From NCBI GenBank assembly GCA_016185815.1, contig JACPMT010000016.1, forward strand, positions 1 through 21,712: a stretch of DNA of 21,712 bases. Direction: 5' to 3'. Both the position numbers and the translations under genes were made by a program. This document shows positions 1 to 7,846 of this stretch, in pieces; position 1 is the stretch's first letter, and the number at the start of each line of letters is the position of its first letter. Below the pieces are notes generated by a model. It did no database searches. It saw only the letters and a program-made list of their open reading frames with translations, and was not told the DNA's origin. The stretch is from Candidatus Woesearchaeota archaeon. Lineage in GTDB: Archaea > Nanobdellota > Nanobdellia > Woesearchaeales > GW2011-AR4.

Positions 1-840
1 GAACTTGCTACTTATTTGACCGGCAGGCATATAGATTTTACTTTATACCCTTTTTCTTTTAGAGAAGTTTTAAGATTCAAACCAGATACTTATCTCACAG
101 AGGATATAGCCAAAGCTAGGAAACAACTAAATGAATACGTAAAGGGAAGTGGATTTCCTGAATTCAGAAAATTTGGCTCAAAAATTATTATTGGAGTATA
201 CGAAGATATAATTAACAAGGATTGCTTGAAAAGACACGAGATAAAGAACAAAAGTACGTTTAGAGAACTTGCCAATTACCTTGTCTCAAATTTTTCTAGT
301 GAATTCACCTATTCAAAACTTTCAAATATATTTGATATAAAGGATGTTCATACAATTAAAAATTATATAGACTACCTAAAAGAAGCATTTCTTATTATAG
401 TTTTAGAGAGATTTTCGCCAAAATTAAAGCAACAAGTCATAGCCCCTAAGAAAGTTTATACAATAGATCATGGATTTTGTAATTTTATTAGTTTTAAATT
501 ATCAAAAAATACTGGAAAAATATTTGAAAATATAGTATGTATAGGGTTGTTGAGAAAAATATCAATAAATCATAAAATACAAATCTATTACTGGAAAAAT
601 CCTCAGCATGAAGAAGTAGATTTTATTATCAAAGAAAATAAAGTAAAACAGCTTATTCAAGTTTGTTATGACATCAGCGATATTGACACTAAGAAGAGAG
701 AACTTAAAGCATTAATAAAAGCCAGCAATGAGTTAAGATGCAATAACATGCTTGTTATAACAGACGACAATGAGTCTGAAGAAAAATACTTTGGAAAAAA
801 AGTCAAATTTATCCCATTATGGAAATGGCTATTAACATAA
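1..840 (+). CDS. ATPase with DUF4143 C-terminal domain, 5' end outside window
   Basis: The reading frame is open at base 1, so the gene begins upstream and the Walker motifs are not visible. The first visible residues (ELATYLTGRHIDFTLYPFSF) match the stretch after the AAA+ core in archaeal/bacterial DUF4143 ATPases, where LTGR and YPFSF are typical. The C-terminal half has the family's PD-(D/E)xK-like pattern: GKIFENIV, then EEVDFII, then LIQVCYDISD. These ATPases are common, often multicopy accessory genes of DPANN and thermophilic archaea, and their cellular role is poorly defined. It ends just eight bases before a degenerate proB-like fragment, which suggests that this edge is a rearrangement junction. 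Family assignment is firm; function is not. Confidence 0.85.
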   Translation, partial: ELATYLTGRHIDFTLYPFSFREVLRFKPDTYLTEDIAKARKQLNEYVKGSGFPEFRKFGSKIIIGVYEDIINKDCLKRHEIKNKSTFRELANYLVSNFSSEFTYSKLSNIFDIKDVHTIKNYIDYLKEAFLIIVLERFSPKLKQQVIAPKKVYTIDHGFCNFISFKLSKNTGKIFENIVCIGLLRKISINHKIQIYYWKNPQHEEVDFIIKENKVKQLIQVCYDISDIDTKKRELKALIKASNELRCNNMLVITDDNESEEKYFGKKVKFIPLWKWLLT

Positions 841-847
841 AATAAAA

Positions 848-1009
848 ATGGAAAAAAACATATCAGGAGGCAAGCCCAACGCCCTTGGCTTAGGGGACAT
901 GAAAACAAAGATTAAGGCTGCAAAGATAGCGACAAAAGCTGGTACAACAGTTGGGGTAGCGAATGGCAGAAAAAACAATGTTTTGGTCATAGGTTTAAAT
1001 TATATTTAA
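848..1009 (+). pseudogene. Remnant of a glutamate 5-kinase (proB-like) amino-acid kinase domain
   Basis: A 53-codon frame contains a stretch that reads like the GTGGM-KTKI-AAKIATKAG-IANGR-NVL segment near the end of the amino-acid kinase domain of glutamate 5-kinase. Here it is SGGKPNALGLGDM followed by KTKIKAAKIATKAG and VANGRKNNVL. The normally conserved GTGGM is changed to GLGDM, everything upstream of this segment (substrate and most of the nucleotide site) is missing, and the frame stops shortly after. A functional enzyme is therefore impossible from this fragment alone. It lies directly behind the DUF4143 ATPase gene. I read it as a decayed gene end. Assignment to proB rather than another amino-acid kinase rests on memory of the motif. 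Confidence 0.6.
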
Positions 1010-1168
1010 AATTTACAAACATTCATTCTAAATAAACATATATTTAATTATAAATTTCAATTATTAATTCTTAAAAATTAAACATTAAATCTTAAATATA
1101 AAATAGAAACCTTTAAATACTGATAATCAAACTGAAAATAATATATATACATTAATTATTAGTAAACA
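1010..1168 (+). promoter_or_regulatory. AT-rich spacer with promoter for the 1169 gene
   Basis: This spacer is almost entirely A and T. The best TATA-like element, ATATATATAC at about 1140-1149, lies roughly 25 bases before the ATG at 1169, which fits a leaderless transcript. A second TATA-like element (CTTTAAATAC, about 1111-1120) lies further upstream. I see no gene or RNA in the rest. Confidence 0.5.
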
Positions 1169-1687
1169 ATGCTATCGTTATCGGACAATGAGTTTAGCGT
1201 ACTTAGCTTTCTGGTTAGAAACTTCACTGAAAGGCTTACAATAAGGAACATTGCCCAAAGGCTGAACTTCAGCCCAGCTGGCGTCTTTAATATTTTAAAA
1301 AAACTTGAAAAGCAAAACATTGTTGCTGGGCAAAAGCTTGGCACAGGATTGTTTTATGCAATTAATTTTGAAAACAGGATTGCAGAGCATCTGGCTGCAG
1401 TTGTTTTGCTTTATTCTGAAGAAAAAATTGATTTGGATATTGAAAAATTAAAAAATGCAAGCGCTGCAATTATTGACAAGAAAAATTTGTTGTTAGTTGT
1501 AGATAATATCACAACTCTTGATGTTTCAATTCCAAACGTTGATGTTGTTGTAAAAACAGAAGATGAAATTATTGATTTGTTGAGAAAAAAAGATTCGCAA
1601 ATGCTCCAAATTTTGAAAAAAGGAATTGTTTTGTTTGGCGAAGACAAGATTGTTGAGATAATAAAAAATTGCGTTTCAAGATTTTAA
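1169..1687 (+). CDS. HTH regulator with degenerate nucleotidyltransferase-like C-terminal domain
   Basis: Residues about 1-65 form a winged helix-turn-helix of MarR/ArsR type (TIRNIAQRLNFSPAGVFNILKKLEKQNIV, then a wing). The second half resembles the tail of small archaeal nucleotidyltransferase-fold proteins: VDVVVKTEDEIIDLLRKK, then KKGIVLFGEDKIVEIIK. The catalytic GS...DxD signature is absent, so it should not transfer nucleotides. HTH plus inactive nucleotidyltransferase-fold proteins are common small regulators in archaea. The start is supported by the TATA element about 25 bases upstream. Targets are unknown. Confidence 0.6.
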   Translation: MLSLSDNEFSVLSFLVRNFTERLTIRNIAQRLNFSPAGVFNILKKLEKQNIVAGQKLGTGLFYAINFENRIAEHLAAVVLLYSEEKIDLDIEKLKNASAAIIDKKNLLLVVDNITTLDVSIPNVDVVVKTEDEIIDLLRKKDSQMLQILKKGIVLFGEDKIVEIIKNCVSRF

Positions 1688-1709
1688 GATGAAAAAAATA
1701 ATCAATAAG

Positions 1710-1841
1710 TTAGATTATGAAGAGTTTAGACTCGTGCTTTACAGTTTGGCGCCTCTTGATCCATTCACTAGTGATACCTTTTTTGATATCATCAGCCAGT
1801 TCAATAAGTTCCTTGGTTGTCATATCTTTAGGATGCTTCAT
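1710..1841 (-). CDS. Small hypothetical protein, 43 residues
   Basis: This reverse-strand frame (MKHPKDMTTKELIELADDI... to ...KLFII) has a charged, helical, protein-like composition. On the same strand its ATG is preceded by GCGAAAAG directly followed by TTTATATAT, a good archaeal BRE/TATA pair centred about 28 bases before the ATG, as expected for a leaderless gene. No family is recognised. A 69-codon forward ORF (1689-1898) covers the same bases and starts one base after the previous stop, but it runs through the promoter and looks less protein-like. Only one of the two is likely real. Confidence 0.45.
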   Translation of the reverse strand: MKHPKDMTTKELIELADDIKKGITSEWIKRRQTVKHESKLFII

Positions 1842-1865
1842 TGTAATACAACATACATAAATGAA

Positions 1866-1882
1866 ATATATAAACTTTTCGC
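1866..1882 (-). promoter_or_regulatory. Promoter (BRE + TATA) for the 1710-1841 ORF, possibly shared divergently
   Basis: On the minus strand the order is GCGAAAAG then TTTATATAT, matching the archaeal BRE-TATA layout. On the plus strand the same bases read ATATATAAAC, only about 20 bases before the ATG at 1889. That is somewhat close for a leaderless start, so use in the forward direction is less certain. Confidence 0.5.
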
Positions 1883-1888
1883 TCAAAA

Positions 1889-4186
1889 ATGGGAATAGCC
1901 AATATCAATAAAAAAACAATAGGAAAATCGATCTTGATAATCACATTAATCCTATTACTTTCCAGTATTGCCTATGCCAAGCCTTTCACAGACGCCTTCA
2001 GGGGCGGCTTGCTGCAAATCAATGACTTCTTTGCAAAAGAGCAGTACAAGCCATATTCGCAAGTGATTGACTTTTTCTTCTTTTCATTATTGTTCATAGC
2101 AATCTATCTGATGGGGGTAAGATATGCGTTCAAGGAAGTCAAAAGGCCAGAGCAGGTTATTGCAATCCTGCTTGGCTTGATGACAGCATTCCTGCTTGTT
2201 TTAGGAGGATTTTCATTAACTATATTGCTGCCTTACATGCAGTGGATTTTGTACGTATTATTGTTTATTCTATACTGGTGGCTGTTGAAGGGGATTAAAA
2301 ACAAGTTCTGGAGGTTTGTTTTGGCTTTATTACTGACATTGTTGACCATAGCATTATTTCAAGGCTTGTTTGATAGTTTAACTGCTCCTGATGCTGAAGG
2401 ATTCTTCAAGTCATTGGGAAAGGGCTTTGGCGCAATCCAGTTCCCGGAACTGCCAGGGCCGCCAGGAGTGCCTTCCTATTTAACAGATTTGTTTGGAGCG
2501 CCAACTGCAGCACCTACAGGGCCTGACTTGACTACGCTGCCGAGTACTACAACTCCAGCATCAGAAGCGCCTGGCAAAGGAGGCATTTTCGGAACTGGTA
2601 CTTCGTGGTGGTGGGTTTTATTACCACTTATATTGGCACTTGCAACAGGTGGCGGAATTTTTGCACATAGGAAGGGTTGGTTGAAATGGCCAAGAAGAGG
2701 AGAAAGACCGGCTGGAGAAGAACCAGCAGCTGCACAACCAACACCACCAACTACACCAGAAGAATTAACGATACAAAAAATAGTTGATGAAATGATTGAA
2801 ATCATAAAAATAAAACAAGAAATTCTAAAAGTTGTTGATGGGATTGTCAGGTACAAAAAAGCCAAAATAAAGGATTTGCATGACGAGTATATGAAGGTTC
2901 TGAAATATGATAGGTCGTTTTGGGTTGATACCGAATCAGAGGCATTCCAATCATTCCTAGCACAACAACATGTTATAAAAACTATATTAAAGCTGGAATT
3001 TGATTTGGAAAAGTTACTAATACAATTGATGGAAAAGGAAAATCAAATTACAGGCTTTGGCAAATACAGCAATGAAGCAGCGATGCGAATAGGAGCAGAA
3101 CGACGACCCATCAAAGTTGGGTTGGCGGGAATTTGGCTAAGAAGAGTTATCGAACTTGACAGAGAAAGAGCAAGAGAGCTTATACAAGAATTAGACAGGA
3201 TTGAAAAGGAAGATCCATTGCTTTTCTGGGAAAAGGTTAGAGCAAAGATTGAGCAATGGCTAATAAGCTTAAGAAATGCTCCTTATTGGTATAGAGAATT
3301 AATGGCAAAGATATATGGGATTTTCTTTAGATTGTTTACCAAGTCTCATGGCACTACTCTTGGGTTATGCTGGGCTGTGAAACAAAAAATTGCAGAATAT
3401 TTCATAATCGGAAAGAATGAGCGGTATAAGTTAAAGGCATGGGAAAAGCTAACAGAGATAAAGACATTGCAAAAATGGTACAGAGATAAAAGCAAATGGA
3501 AAACAATAGATAAAACAAATCCTGAGGCTATAAAGAGACATTTCGAAAATGAAGAGAAATTCTTCTTTGAGCAGTTAAGGCCTGCTATACTTGCACAGAT
3601 GAAGTATATGTATCTTCTTACAAGGTACTTGAAATTATTCTTAGCTAATAGAGAAAAATTCACGGAAATGCAGGAATTATGGCTTGAATTCCAAGACTTT
3701 ATCAGTTGGTATCCGAGAAGGCTAACTAAAGAGGAAGCAGCAAATCCAGAAAATGCATTGTTAATTGGAATGCCATTTACTGTAAAAACCAAAATGGCAC
3801 GCGGTGTTAACGGGGATTACAAAGCTTTGTTTTACATTGACGGTCAAGTTGTCTTAGATCCTAACACCGGCAGACCTTATGAAAAAACAATAACAAAGTC
3901 TGATGAGATTCAATTCCCTGATATAGAACTAATGTCGCAGGAAGTAACGAGATATAGGACCCTGCTGGCTGGTGAGCATGAAGCAACTATTTACATAATT
4001 GGGCCTTTGGACCCCAATACCGGCAGACCAATTCTAGAGGAAAGCCCAGAAACTCCTATCGCAGCCAAATATCGAGATGTTAAATCAATCAAATTTTGGC
4101 TAATAGAACCTAATGTAGGAATTCAAATAACAATGCCAATTGAGCAGTCAAGTCATATCATAGGAAGGACCTACTGGAAGCTCTGA
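1889..4186 (+). CDS. Large multi-span membrane protein with Ig-like domain, N-terminal part (frameshifted)
   Basis: The 765 residues begin with a signal or membrane segment (about 14-31), then about four membrane spans between residues 60 and 165. A Pro/Thr-rich linker follows, then another span at about 240-258 (WWWVLLPLILALATGGG), a second Pro-rich stretch, a long charged helical region (about 285-590), and a beta-rich Ig-like region from about 630. The octapeptide LDPNTGRP occurs twice in the last region (bases 3854-3877 and 4007-4030) with different codons. The frame breaks near residue 759 and the Ig-like domain continues in the next frame from 4164, so the product was probably once about 1,130 residues. 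No enzymatic motif is visible. An envelope structural or adhesion role is a guess. Confidence 0.7.
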   Translation: MGIANINKKTIGKSILIITLILLLSSIAYAKPFTDAFRGGLLQINDFFAKEQYKPYSQVIDFFFFSLLFIAIYLMGVRYAFKEVKRPEQVIAILLGLMTAFLLVLGGFSLTILLPYMQWILYVLLFILYWWLLKGIKNKFWRFVLALLLTLLTIALFQGLFDSLTAPDAEGFFKSLGKGFGAIQFPELPGPPGVPSYLTDLFGAPTAAPTGPDLTTLPSTTTPASEAPGKGGIFGTGTSWWWVLLPLILALATGGGIFAHRKGWLKWPRRGERPAGEEPAAAQPTPPTTPEELTIQKIVDEMIEIIKIKQEILKVVDGIVRYKKAKIKDLHDEYMKVLKYDRSFWVDTESEAFQSFLAQQHVIKTILKLEFDLEKLLIQLMEKENQITGFGKYSNEAAMRIGAERRPIKVGLAGIWLRRVIELDRERARELIQELDRIEKEDPLLFWEKVRAKIEQWLISLRNAPYWYRELMAKIYGIFFRLFTKSHGTTLGLCWAVKQKIAEYFIIGKNERYKLKAWEKLTEIKTLQKWYRDKSKWKTIDKTNPEAIKRHFENEEKFFFEQLRPAILAQMKYMYLLTRYLKLFLANREKFTEMQELWLEFQDFISWYPRRLTKEEAANPENALLIGMPFTVKTKMARGVNGDYKALFYIDGQVVLDPNTGRPYEKTITKSDEIQFPDIELMSQEVTRYRTLLAGEHEATIYIIGPLDPNTGRPILEESPETPIAAKYRDVKSIKFWLIEPNVGIQITMPIEQSSHIIGRTYWKL

Positions 4187-5294
4187 TCCAATTGATGAAG
4201 TTTTATTCCATCCTGGAGAAGCAATTTTGAGGGTTACTTTGTTTAAGGGTACAACTCAAGTAGGATTCAAGCAGATTAGAATAAGGCTTATAACCCCGCC
4301 AAGGTTTAGGTTTAATCTTGCTCAAACAATTCAAAGAGAAATAACCATATTGCAGTCAATTTTGTATTGGATAAGAAGTAGAAGAGGACAGAGAAGAAGA
4401 CAACAAGTCCCAGAACTAGCAGAAGACGAAGATATGGAAGCTGAAGCAGTGCTCAGCGAACTTCAATCCTTTGAAAGGGATATTGAAGAGTATGGTGAAG
4501 GAAGAGGTTCAAGGAACCTAATGGAACACTTATGGCAAAGGTCAAAATCAATCAGAGACAAATTAGGAAGATTATTACATTTACTAGCAGAATATGGAAA
4601 TGAACAGATAAAGCAAGAGACAAGAAAGATTATTACACTTGATGATATTCGTGAATTCTTCTTGAATTTGATTACAGGAACTAAATTAGAAAGTCCAACA
4701 TTCAGAATTAATCTGATAAAAGGTCTAACTCCAGAAGAGATGAGAGAACTAATAAGGAGATTTAGAGAGGAGAGAGGGGTTACTGAAGAGCATGAAGAAA
4801 TACCAGGCGCACCACATCCACATGATTTAACACCAACTGTAGAACATCCGATAGTTTCTGAGCCTCAACCATTTCTAGATGTAATCACATTCTTGAATGA
4901 CTTGTATACTGCCTTAAGGCAGAAAATGTGGGGAAGGGTTAGTAGCCTGCTTGGTTTTGCATTAAACCAGAATAGACTAGGCCAAAAAATTTTAGAAGTT
5001 GGCCAAATATCCTTTTTAAGAAATTTATCAGACTCTCTTGAAAGTACTAACTTCCAAAGAGCAGGTGATATTTTAAATTCTGCAAATGCCAGGGAAATTT
5101 TTAGACAAAATCCGCAAATTTTGGAAGAACTCAAAAGAATTGTTGAGGAAATAAGGCGTGAATCTGAGGGGGAGGAGCCTTCAGGGCCTGCGCCGCCAGC
5201 ATCTCCAGTGCCTCCATCAGCACCCACAACTGGTGGAGCGGAACGATTGAGGAGAATGGCAGACAGGCTTCGTGGCAGAAGACCCCCTGCTTAA
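4164..5294 (+). CDS. C-terminal part of the same large protein, in the +1 frame
   Basis: This frame opens after a TAG at 4161-4163 and first reads GPTGSSDPIDEVLFHPGEA then ILRVTLFKGTTQVGFKQIRI, which is the expected last strands of the Ig-like domain started upstream. There is no ATG or ribosome binding site at its beginning; the first usable codon is a TTG at 4227 in the middle of a strand. The rest is charged alpha-helical sequence with a very basic patch (RSRRGQRRRQQ), an acidic patch, a His/Pro linker and a Pro-rich, Arg-rich tail. It should be read as the broken-off end of the 1889 gene. Independent translation from the TTG is possible but unlikely to give a folded first domain. Confidence 0.65.
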   Translation, partial: EGPTGSSDPIDEVLFHPGEAILRVTLFKGTTQVGFKQIRIRLITPPRFRFNLAQTIQREITILQSILYWIRSRRGQRRRQQVPELAEDEDMEAEAVLSELQSFERDIEEYGEGRGSRNLMEHLWQRSKSIRDKLGRLLHLLAEYGNEQIKQETRKIITLDDIREFFLNLITGTKLESPTFRINLIKGLTPEEMRELIRRFREERGVTEEHEEIPGAPHPHDLTPTVEHPIVSEPQPFLDVITFLNDLYTALRQKMWGRVSSLLGFALNQNRLGQKILEVGQISFLRNLSDSLESTNFQRAGDILNSANAREIFRQNPQILEELKRIVEEIRRESEGEEPSGPAPPASPVPPSAPTTGGAERLRRMADRLRGRRPPA

Positions 5295-5376
5295 ACAAAG
5301 TTAATGATGTAAAATGATGCCTTTTGTTAAAAGCCTTTTGCAAATTTACAAGCAAAAACTTGGCATTTTGAGAAAC

Positions 5377-5412
5377 CTTTAAATATTAGTTCTGTTACAA
5401 CACTTAAAAATA
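5377..5412 (+). promoter_or_regulatory. Promoter region of the 5432 HTH gene
   Basis: Two TATA-like elements are present: CTTTAAATAT at 5377-5386, which would give a leader of about 20-30 bases, and CTTAAAAATA at 5403-5412, at leaderless distance from the ATG. The 12-mer TGATGTAAAATG occurs both at about 5304-5315 and across the start codon region (about 5422-5433). This could be a short direct repeat used by an autoregulator. Confidence 0.4.
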
Positions 5413-5431
5413 GGTAAATATGTGATGTAAA

Positions 5432-6058
5432 ATGGACATAATTGGCACTGCTAAAAGGCTTGAGGGATTGCAGACTGTCGACAGCCTGGCGAAAAACCTC
5501 AACATAAACAGAAGGACAGCCATTAATTACATATGGATGCTGAGGAAAAAAGGCTTTGTTGAAACAGTGTACGGGAAGAGAAAGATAAGAATGTACAAAA
5601 TATCTCCTTTAAAGGCAAATAAATTGGGCTATCCCGGGCTTTATGAGTACTTAAACCAAAATTCCAAGATAAAGATTTATGCGCCTTATACAAATAGGAT
5701 TTACGACCATGAACCAACTCCAGAGGAAATGATTGTGAAGGCTGTTAAAACAGGAGATTTAAGGACTGTGCTCTCATCACTGGCTTTATTCAATAAAGTT
5801 AAAAACTGGCAGAGACTAAGCCAAATTGCGAGAAAAGAGCTTATCGGCAGAAAAATAGGAGCTTTGTATGATACAGCAAGAACTATAATTAGAGTTAGAA
5901 AAATGGATAAAAAGACAAGAAAAGCACTACTAAGAAGTAATATAGACAGCAGATTTATTGTAAAAAATGCAAGAACAAGAGATTTAAAGCAAATAGAAAG
6001 TATATGGAAAGTATACCTTCCTTTTAATAAGGCTGACTTGGAGGCTTATAAAGAATGA
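5432..6058 (+). CDS. Winged-helix protein, putative antitoxin-like partner of the downstream nucleotidyltransferase
   Basis: Residues about 1-60 form a winged helix-turn-helix (TVDSLAKNLNINRRTAINYI, then a wing at GKRKIRMYKIS). The remaining 140 residues are helical and basic and match no family I recognise with certainty. The following gene on the same strand is a nucleotidyltransferase, an arrangement like AbiEi-AbiEii and related HTH plus nucleotidyltransferase toxin-antitoxin pairs of archaea. In such pairs the HTH protein represses the operon. Unlike a standard operon, 218 bases with folded elements separate the two genes. Role as antitoxin is inferred from context. Confidence 0.5.
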   Translation: MDIIGTAKRLEGLQTVDSLAKNLNINRRTAINYIWMLRKKGFVETVYGKRKIRMYKISPLKANKLGYPGLYEYLNQNSKIKIYAPYTNRIYDHEPTPEEMIVKAVKTGDLRTVLSSLALFNKVKNWQRLSQIARKELIGRKIGALYDTARTIIRVRKMDKKTRKALLRSNIDSRFIVKNARTRDLKQIESIWKVYLPFNKADLEAYKE

Positions 6059-6110
6059 TGTTAAATAAAGGTTAATTACAATCAAATAATATTCAATAAA
6101 AATTAAAAAA

Positions 6111-6157
6111 ACGAGAGCGACTTTTAGAAATAAAGTGATAAAAGTAAACCGCTTTTG
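6111..6157. repeat. 47-base hairpin repeat, copy 1
   Basis: This matches 9000-9047 over its whole length: both begin ACGAGAGCGACTTTTA and end in ATAAAAGT, A/G, then AACCGCTTTTG, with a variable centre. ACTTTTA (6120-6126) pairs with TAAAAGT (6139-6145) to form a 7-base-pair hairpin. It lies between the HTH gene and the nucleotidyltransferase gene. Confidence 0.7.
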
Positions 6158-6253
6158 ATTATTTTAGTGAATAAATAGGCGAGGCGTAAATTAGTGGCAG
6201 ACAATTTACGCCGAGCACAAGAATTTGTCGCGAAGCGACGCATTGAATAATCA
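6156..6253 (+). ncRNA. Candidate structured RNA or recombination element between HTH and nucleotidyltransferase genes
   Basis: Three nested or consecutive inverted repeats lie within 98 bases. An outer TGATTATT (6156-6163) pairs with AATAATCA (6246-6253). Inside are GGCGTAAATT (6183-6192) with AATTTACGCC (6203-6212), a perfect 10-base-pair stem, and GTCGC (6227-6231) with GCGAC (6235-6239) around a GAA loop. Together they would make a closed multibranch fold. No known RNA family was recognised. The strand is assigned from the flanking genes and is not proven. Confidence 0.4.
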
Positions 6254-6276
6254 ATTTAATAAGTTTTATTTTACAA

Positions 6277-6975
6277 ATGATTAACTTACAGGAACAAATA
6301 AGTCTTTTTAAGAATGTGATAGGCAGCCAACTAAAAAATAAGGTGGAATGCATTGCAATAGGCGGCTCTGCGATGATGCTTTATGGGGCAAAGAATGCAA
6401 CAAAAGATGTTGACTTGGTTTTTTTAAAGGAAAAAGAATTGACTGCAGTTAAAGAAATACTTTATAACTCGGGATTTAACGAAAGGAAAAACATAAAGGG
6501 CATATTTAGAAAAGACGAAGATGCCGGCAAGCCTGTGATGATGGATGGAAAAGACACAAGATTTGACCTTTTCTTAAATGAGGTTATTGGGTACAAAATA
6601 CATGAAAAGGTAATTGAAAGAATAAGAGAAGTTCACGAGTTCGGCAATTTTATAGTAAAAACAGCAAGCCCTGAAGACATACTGATGATGAAAGGCTGCA
6701 CAGAAAGGGAGCGGGACAGGGACGATGCTGCAGAATTGATAAGGAAGTTCAAGATAGACTGGAACATTGTCATAAATGAAACTGCAGAACAAACAAAAAT
6801 TGGCATCGCTGCTTTTCCTATACTGCTTTATGATTTTCTGACAGAACTTAGGGATAATTTTAAATTAGATATTCCAAAAAATATAACAAAAGAACTGCTT
6901 GTCATTGCAGAAAAAAGATTAGGGGATCTTAAGAAAAAAGACCAATTAATAAAAGTCACAAAATATAAAACCTAA
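6277..6975 (+). CDS. Nucleotidyltransferase-fold protein, AbiEii/DUF6036-like
   Basis: The N-terminal region has the polymerase-beta-type nucleotidyltransferase signature: GGSAMMLYG (G29-G30-S31) followed by KDVDLVF, giving the D44/D46 pair that would bind metal ions. A further acidic stretch (RFDLFL) may supply the third carboxylate, and SPEDILMMKG is a motif seen in AbiEii-like and DUF6036 proteins. Length (232 residues) fits. Such proteins act as toxins by modifying tRNA or as uncharacterised transferases, usually with an HTH partner, here probably the 5432 gene. Active-site residues look intact. Substrate cannot be told from sequence. Confidence 0.65.
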   Translation: MINLQEQISLFKNVIGSQLKNKVECIAIGGSAMMLYGAKNATKDVDLVFLKEKELTAVKEILYNSGFNERKNIKGIFRKDEDAGKPVMMDGKDTRFDLFLNEVIGYKIHEKVIERIREVHEFGNFIVKTASPEDILMMKGCTERERDRDDAAELIRKFKIDWNIVINETAEQTKIGIAAFPILLYDFLTELRDNFKLDIPKNITKELLVIAEKRLGDLKKKDQLIKVTKYKT

Positions 6976-6978
6976 AAC

Positions 6979-6987
6979 CTTATATAT
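6979..6987 (+). promoter_or_regulatory. TATA element of the 7009 gene
   Basis: CTTATATAT is centred about 26 bases before the ATG at 7009 and starts just after the stop codon of the nucleotidyltransferase gene. This is the spacing of a leaderless archaeal promoter. Confidence 0.65.
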
Positions 6988-7008
6988 CCCTTTATTTTAT
7001 CATTTTAA

Positions 7009-7818
7009 ATGAAGCTAAAACCCGTTCCAAAAATAAAGATTGAGAAAAGGAAATCTCTATTTCTAAAAAGCTTCAGGCTGGCAAAATCCAACCTTAACAA
7101 AACAGGATTGATGGTTTTGTTTGACGCGTTGTTTCTTGTCTCTGTTTTTGCCTTGTACAGGATAAGCTTATTTTTTGCGCAGAGTGTCGCTGCCCCTCCG
7201 ACATTGTCCTTGGCCGTTATGTTTATGGCTTTGTCATTGTCTTATTACCTCATAATCTTATTTGCATATTCATTCTTCAAGTACAGCATTCTTGATTTCA
7301 TAAAATCATTATTTGAAAAGACTGAATTTTCATTCAATCGTCTTGGGCAGTTTTACTCATTGAACATAATAATTGCAGGCATATTTTTTGCAATAATGCT
7401 TGCAGCCAACTACATTTTGGCGAGCATTAAGCAGGCATACGCGCCTTTTGTTTTTATTTTCCTGGCAATCCCGTATCTGCTGTTTTTGTATGTGATAATC
7501 AACACAGCTCATTCTTTGTTTTACGAAGGCGCTTCGATAAAGGAGTCAGTAAAAAAGAGTTTTAGAATTACTTTTACAAAAATGAAAGTTTATAGGGAAA
7601 CTATACTAACGATGATATTATTTGCTTTGGTCCTGTGGCTTTTATTTTTTGGAAGCGGGTATTTAATAAAGCTGCTGGCATCCAAAAATTATAATTTATA
7701 CCTTAACACATACGCTTATTTCAAGCAAGTGTCAATCATTGTTTTTGACCTGGTGTTTTATACAGCAGTTCTAATAAACAGGATTTCGTTCTATGCAGTA
7801 ATAAGGGAAAGTAAGTGA
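7009..7818 (+). CDS. Polytopic membrane protein of unknown function
   Basis: The 269 residues begin with a basic cytoplasmic segment (MKLKPVPKIKIEKRKS) followed by about six hydrophobic spans: near residues 35-57, 68-90, 117-140, 145-166, 197-222 and 235-262. Between spans are short amphipathic helices (EGASIKESVKKSFRITF) like those seen in DPANN membrane proteins of the same size. No catalytic motif is visible and no family is recognised. It has its own TATA element at leaderless distance and is followed after 28 bases by the zinc finger-AbrB gene. Confidence 0.6.
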   Translation: MKLKPVPKIKIEKRKSLFLKSFRLAKSNLNKTGLMVLFDALFLVSVFALYRISLFFAQSVAAPPTLSLAVMFMALSLSYYLIILFAYSFFKYSILDFIKSLFEKTEFSFNRLGQFYSLNIIIAGIFFAIMLAANYILASIKQAYAPFVFIFLAIPYLLFLYVIINTAHSLFYEGASIKESVKKSFRITFTKMKVYRETILTMILFALVLWLLFFGSGYLIKLLASKNYNLYLNTYAYFKQVSIIVFDLVFYTAVLINRISFYAVIRESK

Positions 7819-7846
7819 AATTAATATAAGACAAAAGATATAAAAA

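Noticed and set aside
1689..1898. 69-codon forward ORF directly after the HTH gene
   Set aside because: It runs through a good promoter and overlaps the next gene. The reverse-strand ORF has a better promoter fit and composition. Not excluded, only less likely.
4161..4190. Programmed ribosomal frameshift in the large membrane protein
   Set aside because: No slippery run or obvious downstream stimulator is visible at the junction; mutation or sequencing error explains it more simply.
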